Shown: one piece after another, positions 9,336 to 18,070 of the stretch | Numbering within the stretch: the stretch's first letter is position 1 | Layout: every line of letters starts with the position of its first letter | Assembly: GCF_034047335.1 (NCBI RefSeq) | Contig: NZ_CP139137.1 | Span: 4,030,001-4,094,000 of the forward strand | DNA length: 64,000 nt | Reading direction: 5' to 3' | Source: Chryseobacterium sp. JJR-5R | Lineage (GTDB): Bacteria; Bacteroidota; Bacteroidia; Flavobacteriales; Weeksellaceae | Position numbers and translations under genes: made by a program | The notes under the pieces: generated by a model | Told to the model about the DNA's origin: nothing | Database searches by the model: none | The model's input: the letters and a program-made list of their open reading frames with translations, nothing else

Positions 9336-9692
9336 TTCTTAAAGATTTTAGGCAAAAATAGGACTTTTTATTTTTTTACACAAAAGATATACAGCCTATT
9401 TTATTATTTATTTTGATTTTAAACTAATCAGGGACGACTTTTTATTTTTTTTATGCTAAAGCCGCAAGGAAATCATTCCCATCGAATCAGGTTATGGATC
9501 CTGGTATCTAAATTCCATCTGATTTTTTTGGTGCAAAGAAACTTCATGAAAAATGCATGAGGAAAATCATTCATCAGATTGATATTTATAATAATTATAA
9601 ATTGCGAGTTTATCCTGCAATGTTTAACTTTATGAAAATTTTTTAACCCGCAATTAGAATCTCTGTTAGACGGTTTTGATTATTAAATTTGA
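9336..9692. other. 357-nt non-coding spacer
   Basis: This AT-rich spacer separates a divergent pair of genes. It holds the minus-strand promoter at 9353-9360. It also has an imperfect inverted repeat (AATTGCGAGTT at 9600-9610 and AACCCGCAATT at 9645-9655, one mismatch, 34-nt spacer) and a TAAATTTG immediately before the next ATG. I see no RNA gene or open frame of note in it. Confidence 0.6.
9353..9360 (-). promoter_or_regulatory. Promoter -7 element for the small membrane protein
   Basis: The minus strand reads TATTTTTG, matching TAnnTTTG. The predicted start of transcription is about 11 nt before the ATG at 9335. Confidence 0.5.
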
Positions 9693-10148
9693 ATGAAAAA
9701 TATTTTAGCCATCCTTTTTTCTTTTATACTCTGCAGTTATGGTTTTGCCCAGACTGTACGCGAAGATATCAGGAAGATATCGGGAACTTGGGTAGGAATA
9801 GTAGAAGACCATCCCATGACGTTTGAAATTTCAGAAAATAAACCCGGTTCTTTTATTCTTTCATTTATTAATTTTCAAAATGAAAAATTTATTATTCAAA
9901 AATCTGAAATAACAAAAACTGAAAGTCATCAATTTGTCATTGTTATAAAAGACGCTAAATTTTCTTCTTCCAATTATGACAAATGCATCTTTTCCAAAGG
10001 AGCTCTTACGCTTTCAGATGTATCAGAGAGCAGTATGAAATTAAATTTAAATTCAGTCGGGCCAAATTGCTTTTTAAGCTATGATGTAATTATGAATATG
10101 CCTGATATAAGAACTGTTACGTTAACAAAAGAAAAACCACATATATAA
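9693..10148 (+). CDS. Small secreted protein of unknown function, upstream of fumC
   Basis: This 151-residue protein starts [20 protein letters not shown], a clear signal peptide with probable cleavage after FAQ. The mature part begins with a pattern reminiscent of small lipocalin-like beta-barrels ([20 protein letters not shown]) and has alternating beta-strand-like segments with two cysteines. Its stop codon TAA overlaps the fumC start as TAATG, so translation of the two genes is probably coupled. A periplasmic role is inferred. There is no obvious functional link to fumarase, and I cannot name the family. Confidence 0.75.
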   Translation: MKNILAILFSFILCSYGFAQTVREDIRKISGTWVGIVEDHPMTFEISENKPGSFILSFINFQNEKFIIQKSEITKTESHQFVIVIKDAKFSSSNYDKCIFSKGALTLSDVSESSMKLNLNSVGPNCFLSYDVIMNMPDIRTVTLTKEKPHI

Positions 10149-11542
10149 TGAGTTACAGAATAGAAAAAGACACCATGGGTGAAGTGCAGGTTCCTGCAGA
10201 CAAGTTTTGGGGTGCCCAGACAGAACGTTCAAGAAATAATTTCAAAATCGGGCCTGAAGGTTCTATGCCACAGGAAATCATCGAAGCTTTTGCATATCTG
10301 AAGAAAGCGGCAGCATTTACCAATACTGACCTCGGAGTTCTTCCTGCCGAAAAAAGAGATATGATTGCTAAAGTATGTGACGAAATCCTTGAAGGAAAGC
10401 TGCATGACCAGTTTCCTCTGGTAATCTGGCAGACAGGTTCCGGAACGCAGTCCAACATGAACGTGAATGAAGTGGTTTCAAACAGAGCCCATGTAAACAA
10501 CGGCGGTACTTTAGGCGATAAATCTGAAATCCATCCCAATGACGATGTGAACAAATCCCAGTCTTCCAATGATACATATCCGACAGCCATGCACATTGCT
10601 GCTTACAAAAAAGTGGTTGAGGTTACCATCCCGGCAGTTGAAAAACTGAGAGATACCTTGGCTGAAAAGACGGAAGCTTTTAAAAATATTGTTAAAATCG
10701 GAAGGACGCATTTAATGGATGCCACGCCGCTGACTTTAGGCCAGGAGTTTTCAGGATATGTGGCCCAGCTGAATTACGGAATTAAAGCTTTAAAAAATAC
10801 ATTGCCTCACCTTTCCGAACTTGCTTTGGGAGGAACTGCAGTAGGAACCGGATTAAATACGCCACAAGGTTATGATGTGAAAGTCGCTGAATATATTGCT
10901 CAATTTACCAGCCATCCTTTTGTAACGGCAGAAAATAAATTTGAAGCACTGGCTGCCCACGATGCCATTGTAGAATCCCACGGTGCCTTAAAACAACTGG
11001 CGGTTTCTTTGTATAAAATTGCTCAGGACATCAGGCTGCTGGCTTCAGGGCCGCGTTCGGGAATCGGAGAAATTCACATCCCTGAAAATGAACCCGGATC
11101 TTCAATCATGCCCGGTAAAGTAAATCCTACGCAAAATGAAGCAATGACCATGGTCTGCGCGCAGGTTTTAGGGAATGACACGACCATTTCTTTTGCAGGG
11201 ACCCAGGGAAATTATGAGCTTAACGTGTTCAAACCGGTAATGGCCTATAATTTCTTACAATCTGCACAGTTAATTGCAGACGCCTGTATTTCATTTAATG
11301 ACCATTGTGCAGTAGGCATTGAACCTAATCATGAGAGGATAAAAGAACTGGTTGACAAATCTTTAATGCTGGTAACTGCCTTAAATACCCACATCGGCTA
11401 TGAAAATGCAGCAAAAATTGCAAAGACCGCCCATAAAAACGGGACAACCCTGAAAGAAGAAGCCATCAATCTTGGATTTGTAACTTCCGAACAGTTTGAC
11501 GAATGGGTGAAGCCTGAAGATATGGTGGGAAGCCTCAAATAA
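10148..11542 (+). CDS. fumC: Fumarate hydratase class II
   Basis: This is the cofactor-independent fumarase of the TCA cycle, interconverting fumarate and L-malate in the cytosol as a homotetramer. The 464-residue length fits class II enzymes. Family landmarks are [13 protein letters not shown] near residue 100, [20 protein letters not shown] near 187-206 with the active-site histidine, and the superfamily signature [11 protein letters not shown] near 317-327. The start overlaps the stop of the preceding small secreted-protein gene. A strong terminator follows 36 nt after the stop codon. Confidence 0.97.
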   Translation: MSYRIEKDTMGEVQVPADKFWGAQTERSRNNFKIGPEGSMPQEIIEAFAYLKKAAAFTNTDLGVLPAEKRDMIAKVCDEILEGKLHDQFPLVIWQTGSGTQSNMNVNEVVSNRAHVNNGGTLGDKSEIHPNDDVNKSQSSNDTYPTAMHIAAYKKVVEVTIPAVEKLRDTLAEKTEAFKNIVKIGRTHLMDATPLTLGQEFSGYVAQLNYGIKALKNTLPHLSELALGGTAVGTGLNTPQGYDVKVAEYIAQFTSHPFVTAENKFEALAAHDAIVESHGALKQLAVSLYKIAQDIRLLASGPRSGIGEIHIPENEPGSSIMPGKVNPTQNEAMTMVCAQVLGNDTTISFAGTQGNYELNVFKPVMAYNFLQSAQLIADACISFNDHCAVGIEPNHERIKELVDKSLMLVTALNTHIGYENAAKIAKTAHKNGTTLKEEAINLGFVTSEQFDEWVKPEDMVGSLK

Positions 11543-11578
11543 GACATTCATCATCAGATTTAAATATTAGATATTGCA

Positions 11579-11607
11579 AAAGGTGCCGGAAATTTCCCGG
11601 CACCTTT
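11579..11607 (+). terminator. Intrinsic terminator after fumC
   Basis: An 11-bp stem AAAGGTGCCGG / CCGGCACCTTT with a 7-nt loop is followed by ATTTATAT. It sits between convergent fumC and the beta-barrel gene. Confidence 0.85.
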
Positions 11608-11650
11608 ATTTATATAGAGATGATTATTAGTCTGAATAAAAAACTGAAAA

Positions 11651-12691
11651 TTATAAGCCCAAAGAAACCCCGAATACCAAAGCTTTGTCATTGGCAAAAT
11701 TTCCGCCTTTAAAAAAATTACTGAAGTCTTTTTTTACGAAAATGCTGAAATCATTGTATGAAACAGTGAACTGGGCACCGTAAACAAACGGATTTACCTG
11801 GTAATTCCCGCGTTCCCTGAAATCCGGTCCGTCTCCGCTTACGATATTATTTGTAGACATTTTTATCCCGCCGTAAAAGTACCCGGCCATTTTAAACCCG
11901 TCCCGGAAGTTTCTGTAGTTAATACCCATTCCTGCGTCTTTAAGCTTAGAAAAGTTATACTGCAGCCCTAAAGGAATGATTATATATCCGGTTCTCAGCT
12001 TATTTTTGTCCAGATTTTTCTCATATGCTGCCAGATATACATGGGCATCCGGCCCTTTTTCAAAATACAGGTTATTATCCAGCCGAAGGGTTCTCCAGGA
12101 AAACCGGATTCCGGAAATCAGTCCCAGCGGACTTGTCCTGCCAAATTGATAATTAAAATTCAGCCCGAATTCAAGATTACTGGCATAGCCTATATTCTTG
12201 TCCAGTTCATTATCCGGCAGATTATTGGTAAGGGTCATGATTCCGTAGGAAAAATAGCTTGAAATGATTTTCTTCGGGCGGAATTTCTGCAGGATTTTCG
12301 CCTTTAATTCTTCATTTGAGGCCACATCGTTGCTTAACAGTGAGTATTTTACCTGCTTTTGAATTACGGCATCCAGATCAAACCCCAAATCCTCAATCCT
12401 GCGGTCAATTTTTGCGGAATAACGTTCGGCAATTTCAGATTTCTGCCGGTCAAAGTCAGCCTTTTCCGGATTTTTATCCTGAAGAGCCATAAGTTCAGCT
12501 TCCATCAGCTTTTTTTCTTCCTGAATAATGGCATCAATCTTTTTCGCATATTCGTCCACCTTTTCCTTGACAACAGGGCTTACTTCCGTATTTTCTTTTG
12601 AAGAAGGGAGGCTGAGTGACCATTTGGACTGAGCATAGGCGTGGCTGTATAAAAGGCATGCAGAAGCCATCATGATAAATTTCCTGATCAT
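11651..12691 (-). CDS. Outer membrane beta-barrel protein
   Basis: This 346-residue protein has a signal peptide (about 1-20, ending AYAQ). A charged, probably helical and coiled-coil region follows (about 35-145, rich in K and E). The C-terminal part (about 150-346) shows alternating aromatic and glycine-rich strands (FGLNFNYQFG, GLISGIRFSW, YIIIPLGLQYNF), typical of an outer-membrane beta-barrel. It ends LVFGVSLGL. It is the third gene of a unit with an ECF sigma factor and a single-pass membrane protein. It may therefore be the regulated output or the signal sensor of that system (inference). Confidence 0.75.
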   Translation of the reverse strand: MIRKFIMMASACLLYSHAYAQSKWSLSLPSSKENTEVSPVVKEKVDEYAKKIDAIIQEEKKLMEAELMALQDKNPEKADFDRQKSEIAERYSAKIDRRIEDLGFDLDAVIQKQVKYSLLSNDVASNEELKAKILQKFRPKKIISSYFSYGIMTLTNNLPDNELDKNIGYASNLEFGLNFNYQFGRTSPLGLISGIRFSWRTLRLDNNLYFEKGPDAHVYLAAYEKNLDKNKLRTGYIIIPLGLQYNFSKLKDAGMGINYRNFRDGFKMAGYFYGGIKMSTNNIVSGDGPDFRERGNYQVNPFVYGAQFTVSYNDFSIFVKKDFSNFFKGGNFANDKALVFGVSLGL

Positions 12692-12719
12692 AATATTAAT
12701 TTTAGTTTATTATAAGATT

Positions 12720-13319
12720 TTAATTTCCGCTTATTTCAACAGAGGCAACATTACTTGTTTCCCTGCTTTTCTGTATGGCATCTTTATGTTCCACTGAAAA
12801 GAGCAAAGTAGAAGGATCTACGTATCTTTTCCTTTTCAGAGGGATTTTTGCTGAATCAGCCCGGGCAAATATTTTTTCAGGCAATACCTTCAGATCAGCT
12901 TCAGCAGGTTGTGCTTCAGAAAGGTCATCTTTCACTACAAGCTTTTCTTTTTCTGGTGAAACTGCATGTAACTTCTGTATTTTCATTTTTTCCTGAGACT
13001 TATTTTCTGTGGCAACAGATTCTTCCGGCTTATAGGCAACGGATTCCGGAGATTGAATTATACGGTTTTCTGTATTTGCACGATCGGCTGGCAGATCCGC
13101 TTTTTCGGTAACGGCATGTTGAACAGGGTTATTATTTTCCCTGTTAAAAAAAAGGACTGCACTCAGGCTTAATGCCAGGACCAGACAGGCCGCAGACATG
13201 AACCGGTTAATCTTTGGTTTTGAAGAATACACCTGAGTGTGTGTTTCAATTTCAGACCACAAATCTCTTGAAGGCGTAATTTCCCTTTCATTCATCTGCT
13301 TTTTGATCTGGTATTCCAT
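12720..13319 (-). CDS. Putative anti-sigma factor-like single-pass membrane protein
   Basis: The protein has a short cytoplasmic N-terminus (about 40 residues, MNEREITPSRDLWSEIE), a single transmembrane helix (SAACLVLALSLSAVLFF) and a polar, low-complexity C-terminal domain rich in E, K and S. This layout and its place directly after an ECF sigma gene suggest an anti-sigma regulator. However, the zinc-binding HxxxCxxC motif is absent, so it is not a standard ZAS protein. I placed the start at the ATG at 13319, one base after the sigma stop codon (TAATATG), giving 199 residues. An alternative ATG at 13340 lies inside the sigma gene and would add seven residues. Function is inferred mainly from context. 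Confidence 0.65.
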   Translation of the reverse strand: MEYQIKKQMNEREITPSRDLWSEIETHTQVYSSKPKINRFMSAACLVLALSLSAVLFFNRENNNPVQHAVTEKADLPADRANTENRIIQSPESVAYKPEESVATENKSQEKMKIQKLHAVSPEKEKLVVKDDLSEAQPAEADLKVLPEKIFARADSAKIPLKRKRYVDPSTLLFSVEHKDAIQKSRETSNVASVEISGN

Positions 13320-13320
13320 A

Positions 13321-13887
13321 TTATTTTTTGTAGTGCTCATTTTTTACGGTTTCCTGTTGTTGAAAATAGATTTTTCTCATCTTCTCTTTTGCCCTGAATA
13401 GCTGTGTTTTGCTTACCGCTATTGAAATCTGCAATGCATCAGCAATTTCCTGGTGCGAATACTCTTCCAAAACATACAGGTTAAAAACCATTCTGTAATT
13501 GTCCGGCAGCTGATCCAGCAGATCCTGTGCATTAAAATCAAAACTTACCTCTTCTTCACGGATCTCTTCAAGATAGGATGGGCTCACTTCATCAAGGTAA
13601 AAAACCGTTTTGTGGCTTTTGATAAAGTTAAGGCATTCATTTACCACCACTCTTCTGGCCCATCCGTCAAAACTGCCTTCCTCACGGAAGCTTTCTATAT
13701 TTTTAAAAATTTTACAGAATGCTTTGATAAGGCAGTCTTCAGCCTGATACAGATCGCTGATATAGCTTCTGCTTATACTCAGAAATTTCTTTACATTCTG
13801 ATCATAAAAGATTTTCTGTGCGGCCGGATCCTGTTTTTTCAGGCGGCTCAGCAAAATATCTTTTTTATTTCCGAACAAAAGCTTCAT
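13321..13887 (-). CDS. ECF-type RNA polymerase sigma factor
   Basis: This 188-residue protein has the two ECF domains. Sigma-2 (about 20-90) carries DLYQAEDCLIKAFCKIFKNI and FDGWARRVVVNECLNF. Sigma-4 (about 122-175) carries LPDNYRMVFNLYVLEEYSHQEIADAL followed by a recognition helix with KTQLFRAKEKMRK. It should direct RNA polymerase to a small regulon, probably of envelope genes. It is the first gene of a three-gene minus-strand unit with the membrane protein and the beta-barrel gene. I see no exact TAnnTTTG box upstream, which would fit autoregulation by its own promoter type (inference). Confidence 0.92.
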   Translation of the reverse strand: MKLLFGNKKDILLSRLKKQDPAAQKIFYDQNVKKFLSISRSYISDLYQAEDCLIKAFCKIFKNIESFREEGSFDGWARRVVVNECLNFIKSHKTVFYLDEVSPSYLEEIREEEVSFDFNAQDLLDQLPDNYRMVFNLYVLEEYSHQEIADALQISIAVSKTQLFRAKEKMRKIYFQQQETVKNEHYKK

Positions 13888-13975
13888 AATTATTGTTTCT
13901 GTTACTAAGACAAAGAAATAGAGAAAAAGTTACAGCCGTGCAGCATTTTTTCTGAAACTTTATATCTCCATTAAA

Positions 13976-14000
13976 AAAGCCCCTGAAATTCAGAAGCTTT
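13976..14000 (-). terminator. Imperfect intrinsic terminator
   Basis: AAAGC-CTGAA / TTCAG-GCTTT pairs with a 2x2 internal loop and is followed on the minus strand by a run of seven T. It begins 6 nt past the stop of the choice-of-anchor J gene. Confidence 0.65.
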
Positions 14001-14005
14001 AAGTT

Positions 14006-14827
14006 TTATTGTTTTATAATTTTTTTCCTGACCGTGAACGTTGATGTATCGCTATCGATCATGAGCATATAAGTACCCTCAGGAAGATCTGACAGGCTAT
14101 AGGCACCTGATTTTTGCCTGAAAGTTTTTACTGCTTTTCCCGACATATCAATTACTGAAATGACCGATCCGGGTTTCAAATCCGGTTTGATGTAAAAATT
14201 ATCTTTTACAGGATTGGGATAGATTTCAACTGCATCCTGAAACGAAACATCTGATGTTGCCAAAATACCTGAAGAAATTACCACATCATCCACCACAACG
14301 CCATAAGAATAATCTCCGGCATCATCATATACGAACCTGAGTCGGAAATCAGGATTTATATAAGGTGTTAAGTCAATATTTGTTGCCTCTGCATAAGCAT
14401 CAACATAAAATACAAAAGTATCAGGATCCAGTCCCCAGTCTCCCGCCTCACCGGAAAAAGTAAATACCTGTATCCAGGAAGCTCCGTTGAAGACCTCAAC
14501 CTTTAGGGTAGAATCATCATTATAAATCATGTTGGCATATTTAAATGACAATTTCGGATTTACAACTCCTGTAAGATTAATGACAGGTGAAGCCAGGCTT
14601 GCATTGGAATTAATACCTTCTTCACCGGCATTATCATCATCAAAATACGCAGCGCCGTCCGGAAACGTCGCAAAACTATTTTCCGTTCCCACTCCCCAGT
14701 TTTCTGAGGTGTCCGCATTATCGGCTGTCCATCCGGAAGGCATTGTTCCGGTGTTAAAATTTTCAGAAAACACCTGTGCCTGGCTTAATCCGGCAACGAA
14801 TACTAATAAAAATAAATTTTTTTTCAT
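14006..14827 (-). CDS. Secreted choice-of-anchor J protein with T9SS sorting domain
   Basis: I set the start at the ATG at 14827 (273 residues), because only from there does a proper signal peptide follow (MKKNLFLLVFVAGLSQAQ). An upstream in-frame ATG at 14932 would add 35 residues with no function. The central domain (about 20-190) begins FSENFNTGTMPSGWT and ends VVVDDVVISSG, the pattern of choice-of-anchor J (MAM-like) jelly-roll domains of Bacteroidetes surface proteins. The C-terminal ~75 residues are a T9SS type A sorting domain (VEIYPNPVKDNFYI... ending FTVRKKIIKQ). It is likely exported to the cell surface; the ligand is unknown. Confidence 0.8.
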   Translation of the reverse strand: MKKNLFLLVFVAGLSQAQVFSENFNTGTMPSGWTADNADTSENWGVGTENSFATFPDGAAYFDDDNAGEEGINSNASLASPVINLTGVVNPKLSFKYANMIYNDDSTLKVEVFNGASWIQVFTFSGEAGDWGLDPDTFVFYVDAYAEATNIDLTPYINPDFRLRFVYDDAGDYSYGVVVDDVVISSGILATSDVSFQDAVEIYPNPVKDNFYIKPDLKPGSVISVIDMSGKAVKTFRQKSGAYSLSDLPEGTYMLMIDSDTSTFTVRKKIIKQ

Positions 14828-14921
14828 AGGTTGTTGATTTATTGGTACCCTAAATTTAATATTTATTCCGGAAAAACACAATACCTTGATACTGAACATC
14901 AACCCTTTATATAAAAATAAA

Positions 14922-14943
14922 AAAGACTCCAATCGGAGCCTTT
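14922..14943 (-). terminator. Intrinsic terminator after sufS
   Basis: The minus strand forms AAAGGCTCC-GATT-GGAGTCTTT with one G-T wobble and continues into a T-rich run. It lies 24 nt past the sufS stop. Confidence 0.75.
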
Positions 14944-14967
14944 ATGATAAATGAAATCATTGATATT

Positions 14968-16188
14968 TTAACCCAGCATGCGCTGCGCCTTTTTTACGCC
15001 TTCTACCAAAAGGTCAATCTCATTAAAAGTATTATAAACGGCAAAGCTTGCTCTCACGGTTCCGGCAATATTAAAGAATTCCATAATCGGCTGTGTGCAG
15101 TGATGCCCGGTTCTTACCGCGATGCCTAACTTATCCAGAATCATCCCGACATCAGAAGCAATCCCTACTCCCTCCAGATTAAAGGAAACGACTCCGGTCC
15201 TGTTAGCCTTTTCACCGTAAATTTTAATCCCTTCCAGCTGCAAAAGTTCTTTTTGAGCATATTCCAGCAAAGCATTTTCATGGTTCCGGATGTTTTCCTG
15301 TCCAATACCCTCAATAAAATCTACAGCCGCTCCCAAAGCAATGTTCCCACCAACATTGGGTGTTCCTGCCTCATATTTAAAAGGCAGTGCGGCATAGGTT
15401 GTTCCGGTAAATGAGCAGGTGGCAATCATTTCTCCTCCTCCGTGAAACGGAGGAAGCTCTTCAAGAAGTTCCTGTTTCCCGTATAAAATTCCCGTTCCCA
15501 TCGGAGCATACATTTTATGCCCTGAGAAAACGAAGAAATCACAGTCCATTTTCTGTACATCAACCGTAAAGTGAGGAGCCGACTGGGCACCGTCAATGAC
15601 AATACAGGCATCCGTATTCTTTCTGGTTCTTTCAATGATTTCTTCAATAGGATTAATCACGCCCAATGCATTGGAAACATGATTTAAAGAAACCACTTTT
15701 GTTTTTTCACTTAAAAATCCATCGAACTGGTCAAGGTCAAGAATACCTTCCTGATCGATAGGGATTACCCTTAACTTTGCTCCGGTCCTTTCACAAAGCA
15801 ATTGCCACGGGACAATATTGGAGTGATGTTCCAGATAAGAGATGATCACCTCATCATCTTTCTTAAGCTTCTGCGTAAGAATATAGGAAATCAGGTTCAG
15901 CCCTTCTGTTGTGCCTTTGGTAAAAATGACTTCAAAATCATGCGCAGCATTGATGAACTTCTGGATTTTTCTTCGGGAAAGCTCCATTTCTTCTGTAGCC
16001 AGCTGACTTAAAGTATGAATCCCTCTGTGTACATTGGCATTGATTTCCGTATAATATTGTTTCCAGACTTCTAAAACGGAATCCGGTTTCTGAGATGTTG
16101 CTGCATTATCCAGATAAACCAGAGGCTTACCGTTCACCTGCCTGTCTAATATAGAAAACTGACTTCTTATTTCCTGAATGTCAAACAT
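14968..16188 (-). CDS. sufS: Cysteine desulfurase SufS
   Basis: This is a PLP-dependent desulfurase that takes sulfur from L-cysteine as an enzyme-bound persulfide for Fe-S cluster assembly. It has 406 residues, the length of group II SufS enzymes. The PLP lysine is K225 in SGHKMYAPMGTG and the active-site cysteine is C364 in RTGHHCTQP, both at the positions found in E. coli SufS. The N-terminal VYLDNAATSQKP and the HHSNIVPWQ motif are also typical. It stands alone, about 34 kb from the sufA-like/sufB/sufC/sufD run in this same window. No sufE or sufU sulfur acceptor is adjacent. A TAnnTTTG element lies at 16230-16237. Confidence 0.95.
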   Translation of the reverse strand: MFDIQEIRSQFSILDRQVNGKPLVYLDNAATSQKPDSVLEVWKQYYTEINANVHRGIHTLSQLATEEMELSRRKIQKFINAAHDFEVIFTKGTTEGLNLISYILTQKLKKDDEVIISYLEHHSNIVPWQLLCERTGAKLRVIPIDQEGILDLDQFDGFLSEKTKVVSLNHVSNALGVINPIEEIIERTRKNTDACIVIDGAQSAPHFTVDVQKMDCDFFVFSGHKMYAPMGTGILYGKQELLEELPPFHGGGEMIATCSFTGTTYAALPFKYEAGTPNVGGNIALGAAVDFIEGIGQENIRNHENALLEYAQKELLQLEGIKIYGEKANRTGVVSFNLEGVGIASDVGMILDKLGIAVRTGHHCTQPIMEFFNIAGTVRASFAVYNTFNEIDLLVEGVKKAQRMLG

Positions 16189-16229
16189 TTATTAAATTTT
16201 AAATTAATATGTCCTTATTTAGAACCCTT

Positions 16230-16237
16230 CAAATTTA
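16230..16237 (-). promoter_or_regulatory. Promoter -7 element for sufS
   Basis: The minus strand reads TAAATTTG, an exact TAnnTTTG match. The predicted leader is about 35 nt. Confidence 0.5.
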
Positions 16238-16296
16238 CGGCTTTTTTTCTGAAAGGAGGAGTTACAAACATGATTATAGATGTAATCTAAAAACAA

Positions 16297-16322
16297 AAAC
16301 CTGCCAGAATACTGACAGGTTT
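16297..16322 (-). terminator. Intrinsic terminator after rplY
   Basis: A stem AAACCTG / CAGGTTT (7 bp, weakly extended) is followed on the minus strand by TTTTGTTTTTA. It lies 22 nt past the rplY stop. Confidence 0.75.
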
Positions 16323-16343
16323 ATATCGTTAAATAAGTAATTC

Positions 16344-16991
16344 TTATTCTGCTGCAGTTGTTTCTTCTGCTGCCGGAGCTGCTCCTTCTTCTGTTGCAGC
16401 TTCTTCTTCTTCATCCTCATCTTCAACTACTGCACCACCCTTCATTGCATTTCTAGACATCTTAACAGCAACGACTACTGCATTGTCCGGGTGCATGAAA
16501 GAATATCCTTCAGTTTTAATACCACCGATGTATAATTTGTTACCGATTCTTAATGGAGTAACATCTACAACGATCTCATCAGGCAAGTTAGCCGGAATAG
16601 CTTTTACCTTTAATTTTCTGAAAGACTGACGCAAAGCACCACCAGCCACAACACCTTTAGAACGGCCTGTAAGTCTTACCGGAACTTCCATAACAACAGG
16701 CTTGTCATCAGCCAGCTGATAGAAATCTGCGTGAAGAATTTTATCCGTGATCGGGTGGAACTGAATATCCTGAAGAACAGCCGGAATTGTCTGACCATCA
16801 ACCTCAATAGATACCGTGTGTGCTTCAGGAGTATATACCAAACCTTTGAAAGCTCTCTCTTCTGCAGAGAAGTTCAATGGCTCGCCACCTCCGTAAACAA
16901 CACAAGGAACTAATTCAGCATCACGTAAAGCTTTTGTCGACTTTTTGCCCACGCTTTCTCTTTTTGTACCTTGAATTGTAATAGATTTCAT
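16344..16991 (-). CDS. rplY: 50S ribosomal protein L25 (general stress protein Ctc type)
   Basis: This is the long form of L25, which binds 5S rRNA in the large ribosomal subunit. The 215 residues comprise the N-terminal L25 domain (about 1-95, with [20 protein letters not shown]), the C-terminal TL5/CTC beta domain (about 96-180, with [19 protein letters not shown]) and a very acidic alanine/glutamate-rich tail of about 30 residues. The tail is common in Bacteroidetes versions. It lies 55 nt downstream of prs with no terminator between them, so the two are probably co-transcribed, an arrangement seen widely in bacteria. Confidence 0.95.
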   Translation of the reverse strand: MKSITIQGTKRESVGKKSTKALRDAELVPCVVYGGGEPLNFSAEERAFKGLVYTPEAHTVSIEVDGQTIPAVLQDIQFHPITDKILHADFYQLADDKPVVMEVPVRLTGRSKGVVAGGALRQSFRKLKVKAIPANLPDEIVVDVTPLRIGNKLYIGGIKTEGYSFMHPDNAVVVAVKMSRNAMKGGAVVEDEDEEEEAATEEGAAPAAEETTAAE

Positions 16992-17046
16992 TTATAAAAA
17001 TTTAAAAAATTGTTTCAATTTAAACCCGCAAAACCATGAATACCAA

Positions 17047-17985
17047 TTAGATAATGAATTTACTGCTAATTGACTGGTGCTCGTGAACCATTTTCATAAC
17101 GTCTGCGAATAATGCGGCGCAAGATAGTACTTTTATTTTAGTTGACAAATTATTTTTCACAGGAATTGAGTCAGTTACAATTACTTCCAGCAATCTTGAG
17201 TTCTCAATATTATCATATGCCTTGCCTGAAAGAACGCCGTGCGTAGCCATTGCCCTTACTGATTTAGCTCCTTTTTCTATCAGGATATCAGCGGCTTTGC
17301 AAAGTGTGCCCGCCGTATCTATCATATCATCGATGAGGATTACATTTTTACCTTCCACATCTCCGATAAGGAACATTTCTTCCACCACATTGGCTTTTTT
17401 TCTTTCCTTATAGGCAATAACAACGTCTGCACCTAGGTGGCCTGCATAGTTTTTTGCTCTTTTTGCCCCTCCCATATCCGGGGAAGCAATGGTAAGGTCT
17501 TCCAGGTTAAGATTCCTGATATAATCCACAAAAATTGTGGAAGCATACAGATGATCTACCGGAATTTCAAAGAATCCCTGGATCTGGTCTGCATGCAGAT
17601 CCATCGTCATTACCCTTGTTGCGCCTGCAGCAGTCAACAGATTGGCAACCAGTTTTGCCCCGATGGGCGCTCTCGGTTTGTCTTTTCTGTCCTGTCTTGC
17701 AAGCCCGAAATAAGGGAGTACAACAGTAATGCTTTTTGCAGAAGCTCTTTTCGCAGCATCAATCATCAGAAGAAGCTCCAGAAGATTGTCTGCCGGGGGA
17801 AATGTAGATCCAATCAGGAAAACCCTTCCTCCCCTTACAGATTCATCCAGAACGGGCTCAAATTCTCCGTCGCTGAACTCCTGAAAGTTGATTTTTCCTA
17901 ACTGCTGCCCGTAATGCTGGGCAATTTTCTCTGCCAAGTCCTTACTCGTCCTTGTACTAAATAGATAACTTAACTGATCGGCCAT
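17047..17985 (-). CDS. prs: Ribose-phosphate pyrophosphokinase (PRPP synthase)
   Basis: This enzyme makes PRPP from ribose 5-phosphate and ATP, feeding nucleotide, histidine, tryptophan and NAD synthesis. The 312 residues match class I enzymes. Visible motifs are the metal/ATP-binding DLHADQIQGFF (about residues 128-138), the flexible-loop region RQDRKDKPRAPIGAK, and the PRPP-binding loop VILIDDMIDTAGT (about 213-225). The gene is first in a prs-rplY unit. Its PRPP product is the substrate of Apt, also encoded in this window. Confidence 0.97.
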   Translation of the reverse strand: MADQLSYLFSTRTSKDLAEKIAQHYGQQLGKINFQEFSDGEFEPVLDESVRGGRVFLIGSTFPPADNLLELLLMIDAAKRASAKSITVVLPYFGLARQDRKDKPRAPIGAKLVANLLTAAGATRVMTMDLHADQIQGFFEIPVDHLYASTIFVDYIRNLNLEDLTIASPDMGGAKRAKNYAGHLGADVVIAYKERKKANVVEEMFLIGDVEGKNVILIDDMIDTAGTLCKAADILIEKGAKSVRAMATHGVLSGKAYDNIENSRLLEVIVTDSIPVKNNLSTKIKVLSCAALFADVMKMVHEHQSISSKFII

Positions 17986-18007
17986 TTTTACTTTTTAAAA
18001 GATTTTG

Positions 18008-18015
18008 CAAATTTA
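18008..18015 (-). promoter_or_regulatory. Promoter -7 element for prs-rplY
   Basis: The minus strand reads TAAATTTG. It directly follows the terminator of the upstream SGNH gene, and the predicted leader is about 16 nt. Confidence 0.5.
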
Positions 18016-18020
18016 AAAAA

Positions 18021-18047
18021 AAACCACAAGAATTACTCTTGTGGTTT
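18021..18047 (-). terminator. Intrinsic terminator after the SGNH lipoprotein gene
   Basis: A 10-bp stem AAACCACAAG / CTTGTGGTTT with a 7-nt loop is followed on the minus strand by a run of T (TTTTTAAAT). Confidence 0.85.
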
Positions 18048-18070
18048 CTAAGTTTTTATTTTATCAATAA

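Noticed and set aside
10153..10596. 147-codon minus-strand frame opposite fumC
   Set aside because: It lies fully antisense to fumC, which has strong family motifs, and shows no protein features.
14828..14932. N-terminal extension of the choice-of-anchor J protein
   Set aside because: The extra 35 residues would bury the signal peptide in the interior, so the ATG at 14827 is preferred.
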